In this document: positions 40,801 to 50,144 of the stretch, piece after piece
Layout of the letters: each line of letters starts with the position of its first letter
How positions within the stretch are numbered: the first letter of the stretch is position 1
Assembly (NCBI GenBank): GCA_902779705.1
Contig: CACZCR010000013.1
Span: 1-53,034, forward strand
DNA: 53,034 nucleotides
From: an uncultured Bacteroidales bacterium
Lineage (GTDB): Bacteria; Bacteroidota; Bacteroidia; Bacteroidales; Paludibacteraceae
Reading direction: 5' to 3'
Made by a program: the position numbers and the translations under genes
Notes under the pieces: model-generated
The model's database searches: none
Seen by the model: only the letters and a program-made list of their open reading frames with translations
What the model was told of the DNA's origin: nothing

Positions 40801-41661
40801 ATGCGTCAATTAAAGATTACAAAATCAATCACTAACCGCGAGTCAGCTTCGTTGGACAAGTATCTGCAAGAGATAGGTCGCGAAGATTTGATCACGGTGG
40901 AAGAAGAAGTGGAATTGGCCGGACGTATCCGTAACGGAGACCGTGCAGCCTTGGAGAAGTTGACTCGTTCCAACTTACGTTTCGTGGTGTCTGTAGCTAA
41001 GCAGTACCAGAATCAGGGACTAAGCCTACCTGACTTGATCAACGAGGGTAACCTTGGTCTGATCAAGGCAGCCGAGAAGTTTGACGAAACCCGCGGATTC
41101 AAGTTTATCTCGTACGCCGTATGGTGGATTCGCCAGTCTATTCTACAAGCATTGGCAGAGCAGAGTCGTATTGTGCGTTTACCGCTTAATCAGGTTGGTT
41201 CGTTGAACAAGATCAACAAGGCTTTCCAGCGTTTTGAGCAAGAGTTTGAGCGCAAGCCATCCGCAGAGGAGTTGGCTGAGATCTTAGACATTCCGGTAGA
41301 TAAGATTGCCGACACACTCAAGATGTCGGGCCGCCACATTAGTGTGGACGCCCCGTTTGTGGAAGGAGAAGACAATAGTCTAATTGACGTTATGGTCAAT
41401 GAAGACTCTCCTAATGCAGACCGTGGCCTGATCAACGAGTCCCTCCGCAAGGAGATAGACCGTGCTTTGGATACACTGACCGAGCGTGAGGCTAATATCT
41501 TACGCCAGTTCTTTGGATTAGGTTGCCCAGAGCGCACTCTCGAGGAGATTGGTGAAGATCTCAATCTCACCCGTGAGCGTGTGCGTCAGATCAAAGAGAA
41601 AGCAGTGCACCGTCTCAAGTCGGGACAGCGCAGCCATATTCTCCAGACATATCTGGGATAA
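40801..41661 (+). CDS. rpoD: Primary sigma factor RpoD
   Basis: Group 1 sigma factor of 286 residues, the short form typical of Bacteroidota that lacks the large region 1.1. Region 1.2 starts [16 protein letters not shown]. Region 2 has [20 protein letters not shown] and [15 protein letters not shown], region 3 [12 protein letters not shown], and region 4 the helix-turn-helix [20 protein letters not shown]. It recognises the TAnnTTTG promoters seen throughout the window. It is preceded by tRNA-Arg and a structured 115-base leader. Its stop lies 2 bp from that of the opposing gene. Confidence 0.97.
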   Translation: MRQLKITKSITNRESASLDKYLQEIGREDLITVEEEVELAGRIRNGDRAALEKLTRSNLRFVVSVAKQYQNQGLSLPDLINEGNLGLIKAAEKFDETRGFKFISYAVWWIRQSILQALAEQSRIVRLPLNQVGSLNKINKAFQRFEQEFERKPSAEELAEILDIPVDKIADTLKMSGRHISVDAPFVEGEDNSLIDVMVNEDSPNADRGLINESLRKEIDRALDTLTEREANILRQFFGLGCPERTLEEIGEDLNLTRERVRQIKEKAVHRLKSGQRSHILQTYLG

Positions 41662-41663
41662 GC

Positions 41664-42416
41664 TTAGAAGAAAAGCGACAACTTCAAGCCGGTTCGTACA
41701 ATGCTACGGCCGGCTTTGTTTATGAATCCTGCGTCAGGATTCACATTAGGGTCACCACCCACTTCTTCCACCACTTGTATCGTAGCCTGTTGAAACTGCA
41801 CGTCGGCCGACAGAGCGAGTGAGGATTTGGAGTTGATTTCGTAACGATAACCTAACATCAAGTCGGCATACATACCACCGGTATAGTTTTTGTCGAGCGC
41901 CACGCCATAGCCGAGTGACACACCTACTGTCGGTGCATGCTTAGTCAACATCAGAGGTGCGCGTAACGCTGCCTGAATAGGCAAGAAATGATATGTTCGG
42001 TCAATCACCTCACCGTGATAACCCAGACCTCCACCCACAAAAATCTTACGATCTGCCAAGTTATGTGTACCTACCAGCAAGTCTGCATTATAGTGGATTC
42101 CGCCCATGTGGTCATTAGGTAGTATGCTAAATCCCATGCCCACCTCAAGCAGGATGGATGCTTTCTTCTTGTGCCCCTCACCCACGGTCTGTACTTCAGC
42201 CTGCTGTTGTTCTTGCTCCTCGTCCTGGGTTATTGACACCACTTCAGCACGCGGATATTGCATACGCACGCCCGAAGCATTGCGCAGTATCACCACTTCG
42301 TCGTTCTGTAGCACGATGGTGCCACGCACCTGTGCACCGTTCTTAAGTGTCACTACGTCAGCTTGAATAGACACCCAAGCCAATACCATCACTACTATGA
42401 TTGTCAGTCGTTTCAT
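41664..42416 (-). CDS. Outer-membrane beta-barrel protein, 250 aa
   Basis: Exported protein of 250 residues with signal peptide MKRLTIIVVMVLAWVSIQA. A short N-terminal domain (DVVTLKNGAQVRGTIVLQNDEVVILRN) resembles the small beta domains that precede some Bacteroidota outer-membrane proteins. A Glu/Gln-rich linker follows. The rest (ILLEVGMGFSILP, FVGGGLGYHGEV, MYADLMLGYRYEI) shows barrel-like alternating strands ending in aromatic LKLSLFF. Function unknown. It overlaps the RNase R-like gene by 4 bp. Confidence 0.72.
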   Translation of the reverse strand: MKRLTIIVVMVLAWVSIQADVVTLKNGAQVRGTIVLQNDEVVILRNASGVRMQYPRAEVVSITQDEEQEQQQAEVQTVGEGHKKKASILLEVGMGFSILPNDHMGGIHYNADLLVGTHNLADRKIFVGGGLGYHGEVIDRTYHFLPIQAALRAPLMLTKHAPTVGVSLGYGVALDKNYTGGMYADLMLGYRYEINSKSSLALSADVQFQQATIQVVEEVGGDPNVNPDAGFINKAGRSIVRTGLKLSLFF

Positions 42417-43783
42417 ATGCTATTGTTTTGTTCTTCTATCAAATCAAAATCTATCTGTGCCTTATCTACATCAGCCTTGACCACCTTGACGCGCACTGCA
42501 TCTCCCAGCGAATAGGTAGTACCTGCTTCTGCAGCATAGAGGCAATAGTTCTTCTCGTCATAGACCATATAGTCCCCTTTGCATAGTTTGCGTATATGCA
42601 CCAGTCCTTCACACCGCGACTCGTCTAGTCTGACAAAGAAACCAAAGTCCGTCACGGACGATATATGTCCGTTCAGTTCTTCGCCTATGTGATCTTGCAT
42701 CCATAGGGTCTGGAACAACTTTACCGAATCGCGCTCAGCCTGCTGAGCTGCTTGCTCTTGCTCAGACAGGTGGGTACACATCTCATCCAACACCTCTAGT
42801 GGCCACGAGTCACCTTTTCCGGTCAGTATATATTTGCTCACTAATCGGTGAACAATCATATCCGGATAGCGGCGGATAGGTGAGGTGAAATGGGTGTAGT
42901 GTTCAAATCGCAATCCATAATGGCCGATGTTCTTCGTAGCGTACACCGCTTTGGCTTGGGCACGGATAGTCAGTATCTCCTTGACCTCCGGCAGTAGTTT
43001 ATCGCCTAAGCGCTGCTCTAATAACGCCAGATCACTGAGTTTATCCTCATTGGGTTTGTCATGTACTCGATATACAAAGGGTGGTGTCTTCGCACCACGT
43101 AGATGAATAGAGGCCACATCCTGGGCCACTGTTCTGTTTGCCAAGAGCATAAACTCCTCAATTAAGTGGTGCGCCTCGTTAGGCTGCTCAAAGTATATAT
43201 CTACCGGGTGACCATGCTCATCCAGCCTAAATTTCATCTCTTCTTGTTCCATGGTCAGTGCCCCCTTGTCTATACGGGCGTCGCGCAGTATGGTAGCGAG
43301 GGCATTTAAAGTACGAATAGCATCTTTCAGCTTCTCATCACACTCATCTTCGCTTATAATTATCCGCTGCGCTTGCTCATAGTCAAGTCGTGCATTCGAG
43401 CAGATGACTGTACGGCATATCTTATGCTTGATTACATGTGCCTGGGTATCCATAACAAAGACGACCGACATAGTCAGTTTGTCTTCATTGGGACGAAGGG
43501 AACATAGGTCATTGCATAGTTCTTCGGGAAGCATGGGCAATACGCGGTCTACCAGATAGACACTCGTTCCGCGACGATAGGCTTCGTCGTCAACCGGCGA
43601 ACCGGGTTTGACATAGTGTGTCACATCTGCTATATGCACACCTATCTGATAGCAGTCGTTTTCCAAGCGGACGAAGCTGATTGCATCGTCAAAATCCTTG
43701 GCATCTGTAGGGTCGATGGTAAAGGTAAACACCTCTCTCATATCCCTACGTCGCAATATCTCCGCTGGTTCAATCTGTTTCAC
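42413..43783 (-). CDS. rnr: RNase R-like exoribonuclease without cold-shock domains
   Basis: A 456-residue 3'-to-5' exoribonuclease of the RNase II/R family. The catalytic RNB domain starts almost at the N-terminus, and TIDPTDAKDFDDAIS contains the metal-binding aspartates. IGVHIADVTHYV, YLVDRVLPMLPEEL, HLIEEFMLLANR and YTHFTSPIRRYPDMIVHR follow, then a C-terminal S1 domain (GHISSVTDFGFFVRL). RNase R normally carries about 200-250 further N-terminal residues with two cold-shock domains. They are absent, and the upstream DUF4270 gene ends 11 bases away, leaving no room. The start is GTG 43783, with an internal ATG 14 codons later as alternative. Confidence 0.88.
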   Translation of the reverse strand: MKQIEPAEILRRRDMREVFTFTIDPTDAKDFDDAISFVRLENDCYQIGVHIADVTHYVKPGSPVDDEAYRRGTSVYLVDRVLPMLPEELCNDLCSLRPNEDKLTMSVVFVMDTQAHVIKHKICRTVICSNARLDYEQAQRIIISEDECDEKLKDAIRTLNALATILRDARIDKGALTMEQEEMKFRLDEHGHPVDIYFEQPNEAHHLIEEFMLLANRTVAQDVASIHLRGAKTPPFVYRVHDKPNEDKLSDLALLEQRLGDKLLPEVKEILTIRAQAKAVYATKNIGHYGLRFEHYTHFTSPIRRYPDMIVHRLVSKYILTGKGDSWPLEVLDEMCTHLSEQEQAAQQAERDSVKLFQTLWMQDHIGEELNGHISSVTDFGFFVRLDESRCEGLVHIRKLCKGDYMVYDEKNYCLYAAEAGTTYSLGDAVRVKVVKADVDKAQIDFDLIEEQNNSI

Positions 43784-43794
43784 AGCACAACAAA

Positions 43795-45219
43795 TCAGAA
43801 TCCGCTATAGACCAGTTGGAGCGACATACCACTCTGTGCCGAGCGGATGACAGTAGCAGAGACAGACTGCGACTGCTTGACTGAAGAGATAACCGTTGTC
43901 GACGAGGTGGTAGCCGTAGTCACTGATACCGGCACGAGGCGCATCTTCAATGTCTCAGGTACATCGTCCTTACGCAGCTCCTTGGTCAACAAAGTAGCCA
44001 AGTCGTACGAGTAGTAGTAAACCGGATTACCTAGTGAATCCGTGCCTTGGGTAAGCGAACCGACGATGGCACACGTATCGTCAGGCAACTCATTCTTAGC
44101 AAAGAACCGCTCGAACGAAGCGTCTTTAACTAGCATCATTACCGGTGCCGGCTGAAGCCAATCGTTGCGTTTCATATCTGACGACGAACCGGAGAACACA
44201 TTCTCTACGTCTATCCGCAGTTGCGCCAGATTGACATAGGGACGCTTGTAGAGGATCGTGCCATCCTCCAATTCAGTCTCCACCATATGGCTGTAGATAG
44301 TCTGCTCCATCTGCTTGATAGGCAAGTCTATAGTAGTGTGGATACCTGCCGGCGAAATGATGAAATTATGCTCTGCCTGCTGTGCACGCAATTGGTTCTC
44401 CAAATCCTCTTTATCAATATACTGCACACGGTTGACCATTCTCACTTCGGAATTGGCATAGAACACCTTCATATCATTGACCGTAGTATCTCGTCCCGCC
44501 TTGTCATAGGAGAAATGGTAATATACTGCCATTGCTATGTCTGCAACATTGATCACCGTCGAACTACCAAAATCAGTCTCTATAAACAAGCCCTTGAACT
44601 GCTGATTGAATTCCTCTTGCGTCGTGAAGCTACGGATAGCTGCAAAACGGCGGAAGAAATCAGAAGTTGAGTCACTCATCATGCGAACCATCGGTACATA
44701 GTCACCGGAGGCATTCTGCACAGAGTCCATTTTCTCCGAAGCCACCACAAGGCGCTTGTTGCGCAACACCGGTTTGGTTTTGCTACAATAGCGAGAGAGA
44801 TCTATATCAGTGGTATATGATCTGTTGTAGTTGAGCACTTCGTCGTCCAATTCATACACACTGATTGCTAGAGGCGAAGATCCATCACCTACCCATGAGT
44901 TATATTGGAAGAACAACGCTATCGAGTCCACCTTGGCATTATCCGGGTAAGCATAGCCTTCCGGGCAAGCCAGTTGAGTAAGGATATCGGCCTTAAATGT
45001 GCCAAAATCGGTCTCCAACTCACCCAAAAGCATCGAATCTGGATTGGACACAATAGCTTCGCTATTAACAATATCAGATGTCAATGGGAATGTGTCAGCC
45101 ACCACTACTATACTATCACCGGGTGTCAACAATCCACTACCTACATGCGTAATGTCATCTTTGCAACCAGACAACACTAACGCAGCAATACTCAATATCA
45201 GAAATAGTTTTTTGGTCAT
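43795..45219 (-). CDS. DUF4270 lipoprotein
   Basis: Lipoprotein of 474 residues with signal peptide and lipobox LSGC (LVLSGCKDDITHVGSGLL). The body has the DUF4270 pattern: an early LGELETDFGTFKADILTQL, a predicted carbohydrate-like beta-sandwich region ADIAMAVYYHF and a C-terminal VKQSQSVSATVIRSAQSG. Its function is unknown; the family is widespread in Bacteroidota surface lipoproteins. It overlaps the half-size glycogen synthase gene by 4 bp, a conserved neighbourhood in Bacteroides. Confidence 0.85.
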   Translation of the reverse strand: MTKKLFLILSIAALVLSGCKDDITHVGSGLLTPGDSIVVVADTFPLTSDIVNSEAIVSNPDSMLLGELETDFGTFKADILTQLACPEGYAYPDNAKVDSIALFFQYNSWVGDGSSPLAISVYELDDEVLNYNRSYTTDIDLSRYCSKTKPVLRNKRLVVASEKMDSVQNASGDYVPMVRMMSDSTSDFFRRFAAIRSFTTQEEFNQQFKGLFIETDFGSSTVINVADIAMAVYYHFSYDKAGRDTTVNDMKVFYANSEVRMVNRVQYIDKEDLENQLRAQQAEHNFIISPAGIHTTIDLPIKQMEQTIYSHMVETELEDGTILYKRPYVNLAQLRIDVENVFSGSSSDMKRNDWLQPAPVMMLVKDASFERFFAKNELPDDTCAIVGSLTQGTDSLGNPVYYYSYDLATLLTKELRKDDVPETLKMRLVPVSVTTATTSSTTVISSVKQSQSVSATVIRSAQSGMSLQLVYSGF

Positions 45220-46040
45220 TCTTTTGCTAATAAACCACTATAGAACTCCAAGTAACGCTCGTACGATTCTTCCTCGGCATATTCCAGGATAGGCTTGTTT
45301 TTAGTGATGGCGTAGTTCTGTACGCGCGTATTAATCTTCGGCGTTGCAAAGACAATAGCATCAGCGTAATCGATTGCCAAGCGCATCAACTCCTCGTATC
45401 CCACAGGGAAACCGGCTATAGAGCGCACATCAATAGGTGCTATTCCAGGCAAAGCGCAGAGTTTGTCTGCATACTTAGTACCGAAAGGAGTCTTGTACTC
45501 ATTGTCATCTATTACCAACACAATCTTCGAGTTACGGAAGAAAGGTTCGTCGCTATATGCCTTCTTGAGGAACAGCGGTGCCAAAGCTGCCATCCAGCCC
45601 GAACAATGGATAATGTCCGGTGTCCAGTGTTGTTTCTTGACAGTTTCGATCACACCGCGAGCGAAGAAGATAGTACGATTATCATTATCGGCGTACTCCA
45701 CACCTTTCTCGTCAGCTATTCCTTTACGGCGATGGAACAGATCGTCATTATCGGTGAAATAGACTTGCATGCGTGCGGTAGGGATAGACGCCACCTTGAT
45801 CAGCAACGGCAGGTCTGTATCCTCAATCACCAGATTCATTCCCGAAAGACGAATCACCTCATGCAACTGATTGCGGCGCTCATTGATCTCGCCGAACTTA
45901 GGCATGAAGTTGCGGGTCTCAAATCCCTTCTGTTGGAAGTACTCCGGCAACTGCCTATTCAACATACGTATCGGCGTCTCTCCGGGCAAATACGGATAAA
46001 TCTCTTGAGAGCAGAATAATACTCGTGTAGGCTCTTTCAT
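45216..46040 (-). CDS. Glycogen/starch synthase N-terminal domain protein
   Basis: A 274-residue protein related to the N-terminal Rossmann domain of GT5 glycogen synthases. RVLFCSQEIYPYLPGETPIR corresponds to the donor-binding start, and NRTIFFARGVIETVKKQHWTPDIIHCSGW to the acceptor helices. The KxGGL donor loop of true glycogen synthases is replaced by LPGET, and the entire C-terminal GT-B domain (about 200 residues) is missing. It therefore probably cannot act alone and may be regulatory or need a partner. ATG 46040 is used instead of a GTG 36 bases upstream. It is transcribed with DUF4270 and RNase R, divergently from panC. Confidence 0.8.
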   Translation of the reverse strand: MKEPTRVLFCSQEIYPYLPGETPIRMLNRQLPEYFQQKGFETRNFMPKFGEINERRNQLHEVIRLSGMNLVIEDTDLPLLIKVASIPTARMQVYFTDNDDLFHRRKGIADEKGVEYADNDNRTIFFARGVIETVKKQHWTPDIIHCSGWMAALAPLFLKKAYSDEPFFRNSKIVLVIDDNEYKTPFGTKYADKLCALPGIAPIDVRSIAGFPVGYEELMRLAIDYADAIVFATPKINTRVQNYAITKNKPILEYAEEESYERYLEFYSGLLAKE

Positions 46041-46078
46041 AGGCGTTGCATTTGATATAATGATACAATAAAGCACTG

Positions 46079-46086
46079 CAAAGGTA
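46079..46086 (-). promoter_or_regulatory. -7 box of the GT5-DUF4270-rnr operon
   Basis: Minus-strand TACCTTTG followed by C, 38 bases before ATG 46040. No TTG is found at the usual distance. Confidence 0.6.
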
Positions 46087-46169
46087 CAAAAAATATTTGA
46101 TAAAATAAAATATTTCTCATTTTTTTTACGATTTCATGCAAAAAATTTTCATTTTACGATAATTTTATG

Positions 46170-46177
46170 TAACTTTG
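46170..46177 (+). promoter_or_regulatory. panC -7 box
   Basis: TAACTTTG followed by C, 31 bases before the panC ATG. The -33 is weak (TTTTC rather than TTG). Confidence 0.6.
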
Positions 46178-46208
46178 CACCCCAATTTGAATAAAAAAAA
46201 CACACAAT

Positions 46209-47066
46209 ATGAAAATTATCACTACTAAAACAGCACTGCAACAAGCAGTCAGCGAATGTAAAAAACAGAACCAGTCTATCGGTCTTGTACCGACTATGGG
46301 CGCGTTGCATGCAGGGCATGCCTCATTGGTCCGCCGTGCTACGGAAGAGAACGACGTATGTATCGTGAGCGTGTTTGTCAATCCTACCCAATTTAACAAC
46401 AAAGAGGATCTGGCTAAATACCCTCGTGATATTGAGCGCGATGCCGAGCTGTTGGGGACACTGGGCGTTAGCTATGTCTTTGCTCCCACACCGGAAGAAA
46501 TGTATTCTGAAGAGGAGATGGAGCAGACCTTTGAGTTTGACTTTGGCGGTTTGGACCAAATGATGGAAGGTAAAATGCGTCCGGGGCACTTCAACGGTGT
46601 AGTGCAAGTGGTCAGCCGTTTATTCTACCTCACTCAGCCTGACCGTGCCTACTTCGGAGAAAAAGACTTCCAACAGTTGGCTATTATTCACTATATGGTG
46701 GAACGCTCTGAGCTCAAAGACACATTTGGCCGATTGCAGATAGTAGACTGCCCTATTGTACGTGAAGCGTCCGGACTGGCACTGAGTAGCCGTAATGAGC
46801 GTCTTTCAGCCGACGAGAAACAGACCGCATTGGGTATATCGCGTACCTTAATAGCATCGCTTGAGTGGGCAAAGAACATGAGTGTGGAACAAGTGCGCCA
46901 GCGTGTAGTAGACACTATCAACGCCATCGAAGGACTGGAAGTGGAGTACTATGAGATAGTAGATCAATCGACCTTGCAACCAACGGGTACGTTCACACAC
47001 GCAATCGGCTGTGTGACAGTCTATTGCGGGCCGGTACGACTAATCGACAATATCAAGTATAACTGA
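46209..47066 (+). CDS. panC: Pantoate--beta-alanine ligase
   Basis: Cytoplasmic enzyme of 285 residues that joins pantoate and beta-alanine with ATP to give pantothenate, the coenzyme A precursor. Signatures are GLVPTMGALHAGHASLVRRA, VFVNPTQFNNKEDLAKYP, HFNGVVQVVSRLF, YFGEKDFQQL and CPIVREASGLALSSRNERLS. Length is normal. panD is not adjacent; instead pdxB follows 3 bp later. Confidence 0.96.
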   Translation: MKIITTKTALQQAVSECKKQNQSIGLVPTMGALHAGHASLVRRATEENDVCIVSVFVNPTQFNNKEDLAKYPRDIERDAELLGTLGVSYVFAPTPEEMYSEEEMEQTFEFDFGGLDQMMEGKMRPGHFNGVVQVVSRLFYLTQPDRAYFGEKDFQQLAIIHYMVERSELKDTFGRLQIVDCPIVREASGLALSSRNERLSADEKQTALGISRTLIASLEWAKNMSVEQVRQRVVDTINAIEGLEVEYYEIVDQSTLQPTGTFTHAIGCVTVYCGPVRLIDNIKYN

Positions 47067-47069
47067 TTC

Positions 47070-47999
47070 ATGCGCATCGTCTACGACCGACATATACCGT
47101 TTCTGGCCGAGACCGTAACACAAGGATGGCCGGAGGTAGAAATCGTAGCATTGGAGCCGGAGGAGATCACTCCTACAGTTGTGCGCTACGCTGATGCGTT
47201 GGTCATTCGTACCCGTACCCAAGTTGACGAGAAACTGCTGGCCGGTTCGCAGGTTCAAGTGGTCTGCACTGCCACGATCGGGTACGATCATATAGACACA
47301 GCATGGTGTGATACACACCATATAGACTGGACTAATTGTCCGGGATGCAACGCCCAAGCCGTGTGCGACTATATAGAAGAGGCTATTGAGGGTCAGCCAA
47401 GCGGTCTTGTAATGGGTGTAATAGGTGTCGGACATGTAGGCAGTCTGGTGGCAAAGATGGCAGAGCGTCGAGGCATGCATGTGCTGCTGAATGACCCACC
47501 CAAACATATCGGCGTACCACTTGCGCAGATTGCACGGCAAGCTGATATCATCACCTTCCACACACCATTGGATGAGACCACCTATCATTTATGTAACGAA
47601 GCCTTTCTGGCTAGCACTAAACCGCAAGCGCTTATCATCAATGCGGCACGTGGAGGGGTAGTCGATGAACAGGCACTGCTAGCTAGCCATAGGCCCTATA
47701 TCCTGGACACATGGGAAGGCGAGCCCAAGTTGAACGAGCAGGTTCTTCAACAGGCCCAATTGGCATCTATGCACATCGCCGGATACTCTGTGGAGGGCAA
47801 AAAAAACGCCACAGAGCACTGTTTATGCAAAATTTCGCAACATTTTGGGCTTCCGATTTTGTCAATTGACAAAAAAGTTGTATCTTTGCAGGCCGAATCG
47901 GGAGACAACAGCCCCGGATGGCTCAAAAGGGTGTCTGATACACTCAAGCAACACCCACACGATTTTGAACAACTACGCAAACAATATAAACTACGATAA
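47070..47999 (+). CDS. pdxB: Erythronate-4-phosphate dehydrogenase
   Basis: D-2-hydroxyacid dehydrogenase family enzyme of 309 residues that oxidises erythronate-4-phosphate in pyridoxal phosphate synthesis. VCTATIGYDHID and GCNAQAVCDYI match PdxB. GVIGVGHVGSLVAKMAERRG is the NAD-binding loop. The catalytic arginine is in NAARGGVVDE, the glutamate in WEGEP and the histidine in HIAGYSVEGK. The C-terminal region is shorter than in enterobacterial PdxB (about 380). The last 140 bases contain a full promoter (47859-47888), which probably explains the unusual segment LSIDKKVVSLQ. proS starts immediately after its stop. Confidence 0.9.
   Translation: MRIVYDRHIPFLAETVTQGWPEVEIVALEPEEITPTVVRYADALVIRTRTQVDEKLLAGSQVQVVCTATIGYDHIDTAWCDTHHIDWTNCPGCNAQAVCDYIEEAIEGQPSGLVMGVIGVGHVGSLVAKMAERRGMHVLLNDPPKHIGVPLAQIARQADIITFHTPLDETTYHLCNEAFLASTKPQALIINAARGGVVDEQALLASHRPYILDTWEGEPKLNEQVLQQAQLASMHIAGYSVEGKKNATEHCLCKISQHFGLPILSIDKKVVSLQAESGDNSPGWLKRVSDTLKQHPHDFEQLRKQYKLR
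47859..47888 (+). promoter_or_regulatory. proS promoter inside pdxB
   Basis: TTG at 47859-47861 and TATCTTTG at 47881-47888, 19 bases apart, within the pdxB coding sequence and 112 bases before the proS ATG. The -33 region is a palindrome, TTTTGTCAATTGACAAAA (47858-47875), recalling the palindromic promoters at 8449 and 13154. Confidence 0.7.
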
Positions 48000-49490
48000 A
48001 TGGCAAATTTTCAAAAACTGACTCCTCGTGGAGAGGACTATTCTAAATGGTACAACGAGCTGGTAGTCAAGGCCGACTTGGCAGAACAGAGTGCAGTGCG
48101 CGGCTGTATGGTGATCAAGCCCTACGGCTATGCTATCTGGGAGACTATCCAGGCTGAATTAGACAAACGTTTCAAAGAGCGCGGTGTGCGTAATGCATAC
48201 TTCCCTCTGCTCATTCCCAAATCGTTCTTGAGCCGTGAGGCAGAGCACGTAGACGGCTTCGCCAAGGAGTGCGCCGTAGTCACCCATCACCGCCTTAAAA
48301 ACGATCCTAACGGCAAGGGTGTGGTAGTAGACGAGGATGCCAAACTGGAGGAAGAGTTGATCATTCGTCCGACCTCAGAGACTATTATTTGGTCCACTTA
48401 TAAGAACTGGATTTCATCTTATCGCGACCTGCCTATATTGTGCAACCAGTGGTGTAACGTGATGCGCTGGGAGATGCGTACGCGTTTGTTCCTGCGTACG
48501 GCAGAGTTCCTTTGGCAAGAAGGTCACACAGCACATGCCACCAAAGAGGAGGCAGAGGACTACGCACGCCAAATGCTGGATGTATATGCCGACTTTGCAG
48601 AGAAGATCATGGCTATTCCGGTTGTTAAGGGTGTCAAATCGCCCAACGAGCGTTTTGCAGGAGCATTGAACACCTACTGTATCGAAGCTATGATGCAAGA
48701 CGGCAAGGCTTTGCAGGCCGGCACGAGTCACTTCCTGGGTGAGAACTTCGCCAAGTCGTTTGATGTTAAGTTCCTGAGCAAGGAGAATAAACTGGAATAC
48801 GTTTGGGCTACTTCGTGGGGTGTAAGTACCCGTTTGATGGGTGCATTGATTATGACCCACTCGGATGACAACGGACTGGTGTTACCGCCGAACCTGGCAC
48901 CGACACAAGTAGTGATCGTACCGATTTATAAGAAAGATGACCAGTTGGCTGCTATTATGGAGAAACTCAACCCGATAGCCGATCAACTCAAGGCACTTGG
49001 TATCCGTGTCAAACTGGACGCTGACAACAAGTATACACCGGGATATAAGTTCGCCGATTATGAGCTGAAGGGTGTTCCTGTTCGCATGGCTATGGGAGGA
49101 CGCGACCTAGAGAACGGCACTATTGAGATTGCTCGTCGTGATACATTGACCAAAGAGACCGTATCATTGGATGGTATTGTGGAGCGTGTTGCTCAAATGC
49201 TCGAAGATATACAGCAGAACATCTACCAGAAGGCACTTGATTTCCGCATTGCCAACACACGTGAAGTGAACAGCTACGAGGAGTTCAAAGAGGAAGTGCA
49301 GAAAGGTGGCTTTATTTTGGCACACTGGGACGGCACACCTGAGACCGAAGAACTCATCAAGGCAGAGACCAAAGCCACTATCCGCTGTATTCCGTTGGCA
49401 GATCTACCGGGACACCACAGCGAGCCTGGCCAATGCATGGTCACCGGTAAGCCATCTGCAGGAAGAGTAGTTTTTGCTCTTTCCTATTAA
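48000..49490 (+). CDS. proS: Prolyl-tRNA synthetase (archaeal/eukaryotic type)
   Basis: Class II synthetase of 496 residues that charges tRNA-Pro. The length and lack of an editing domain insertion place it in the archaeal/eukaryotic-type ProRS group that many Bacteroidota use. Seen: [17 protein letters not shown] at the N-terminus, [10 protein letters not shown], [24 protein letters not shown] with motif 2, and [16 protein letters not shown]. The C-terminal tail ends in ALSY, typical of this type. Most bacteria use a longer form. Confidence 0.95.
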   Translation: MANFQKLTPRGEDYSKWYNELVVKADLAEQSAVRGCMVIKPYGYAIWETIQAELDKRFKERGVRNAYFPLLIPKSFLSREAEHVDGFAKECAVVTHHRLKNDPNGKGVVVDEDAKLEEELIIRPTSETIIWSTYKNWISSYRDLPILCNQWCNVMRWEMRTRLFLRTAEFLWQEGHTAHATKEEAEDYARQMLDVYADFAEKIMAIPVVKGVKSPNERFAGALNTYCIEAMMQDGKALQAGTSHFLGENFAKSFDVKFLSKENKLEYVWATSWGVSTRLMGALIMTHSDDNGLVLPPNLAPTQVVIVPIYKKDDQLAAIMEKLNPIADQLKALGIRVKLDADNKYTPGYKFADYELKGVPVRMAMGGRDLENGTIEIARRDTLTKETVSLDGIVERVAQMLEDIQQNIYQKALDFRIANTREVNSYEEFKEEVQKGGFILAHWDGTPETEELIKAETKATIRCIPLADLPGHHSEPGQCMVTGKPSAGRVVFALSY

Positions 49491-49538
49491 GGATTGGCAC
49501 AGATTTTGCGTGTGCAGTCATACCAAACGAATACACTT

Positions 49539-50144
49539 ATGCGTCTAAGGCTGCTACTATTCATAGTGTTGATTTCGTCAGTGAGCACCCCTGTGTTCGC
49601 TGGCGATTTTTTGGACAGAGTGCTCTACCACACCTATTTGCGCTATGACCATCTGCCTAACGGCGATAGTATCATGCACGTTTATTTGCATGATGTATTC
49701 GTATATCCGCCGCTCAAATTCAAAAACAAAGCACAGGAACGCTTCTATTGGAAGACCGTACGCGATGTTAAAAAGACCCTGCCCTACGCACGCAGTATTC
49801 GTCAAGATATTATATATGCCGATCGTGAGTTGGCCAAACTGGAGACACGCAAAGAGCAAAAGAAATGGTGGAGAAAGTACGAAAAAGAGTTATTCAAGAA
49901 GTACGAGAAAGATTTTAAAGGCATGTATCCCTCACAAGGGCGCATGTTGATGCTACTACTGGATCGCGAATGCGACCATACCAGTTATGAGTTGATAGAG
50001 CATTATAAGGGTAAGTTTGTAGCCAACTTCTGGCAGTTTATCGCCAAGATGTTTAAGAATGATCTTAAGGAGGAATACGACGCCGATGACAAAGACAAGA
50101 TCACGGAACGCGTGATCAATCTTGTGATGGCCGGGCAGTTGTAG
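49539..50144 (+). CDS. DUF4294 exported protein
   Basis: A 201-residue protein with signal peptide MRLRLLLFIVLISSVSTPVFA. The mature part has DSIMHVYLHDVFVYPPLKFKNKAQ and RKEQKKWWRKYEKELFKKYE, the marks of the DUF4294 family of Bacteroidota, and a charged C-terminal part. ATG 49539 gives the signal peptide. A longer TTG start at 49494 would place 15 extra residues before it and is unlikely. It follows proS by 48 bases. Its last 29 bases overlap the opposing MATE gene. Confidence 0.8.
   Translation: MRLRLLLFIVLISSVSTPVFAGDFLDRVLYHTYLRYDHLPNGDSIMHVYLHDVFVYPPLKFKNKAQERFYWKTVRDVKKTLPYARSIRQDIIYADRELAKLETRKEQKKWWRKYEKELFKKYEKDFKGMYPSQGRMLMLLLDRECDHTSYELIEHYKGKFVANFWQFIAKMFKNDLKEEYDADDKDKITERVINLVMAGQL

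Noticed and set aside
43784..43794. Frameshift hiding the N-terminal part of RNase R
   Set aside because: The upstream sequence is an intact DUF4270 gene in the same direction ending 11 bases away, so no cold-shock-domain sequence is present to be frameshifted.
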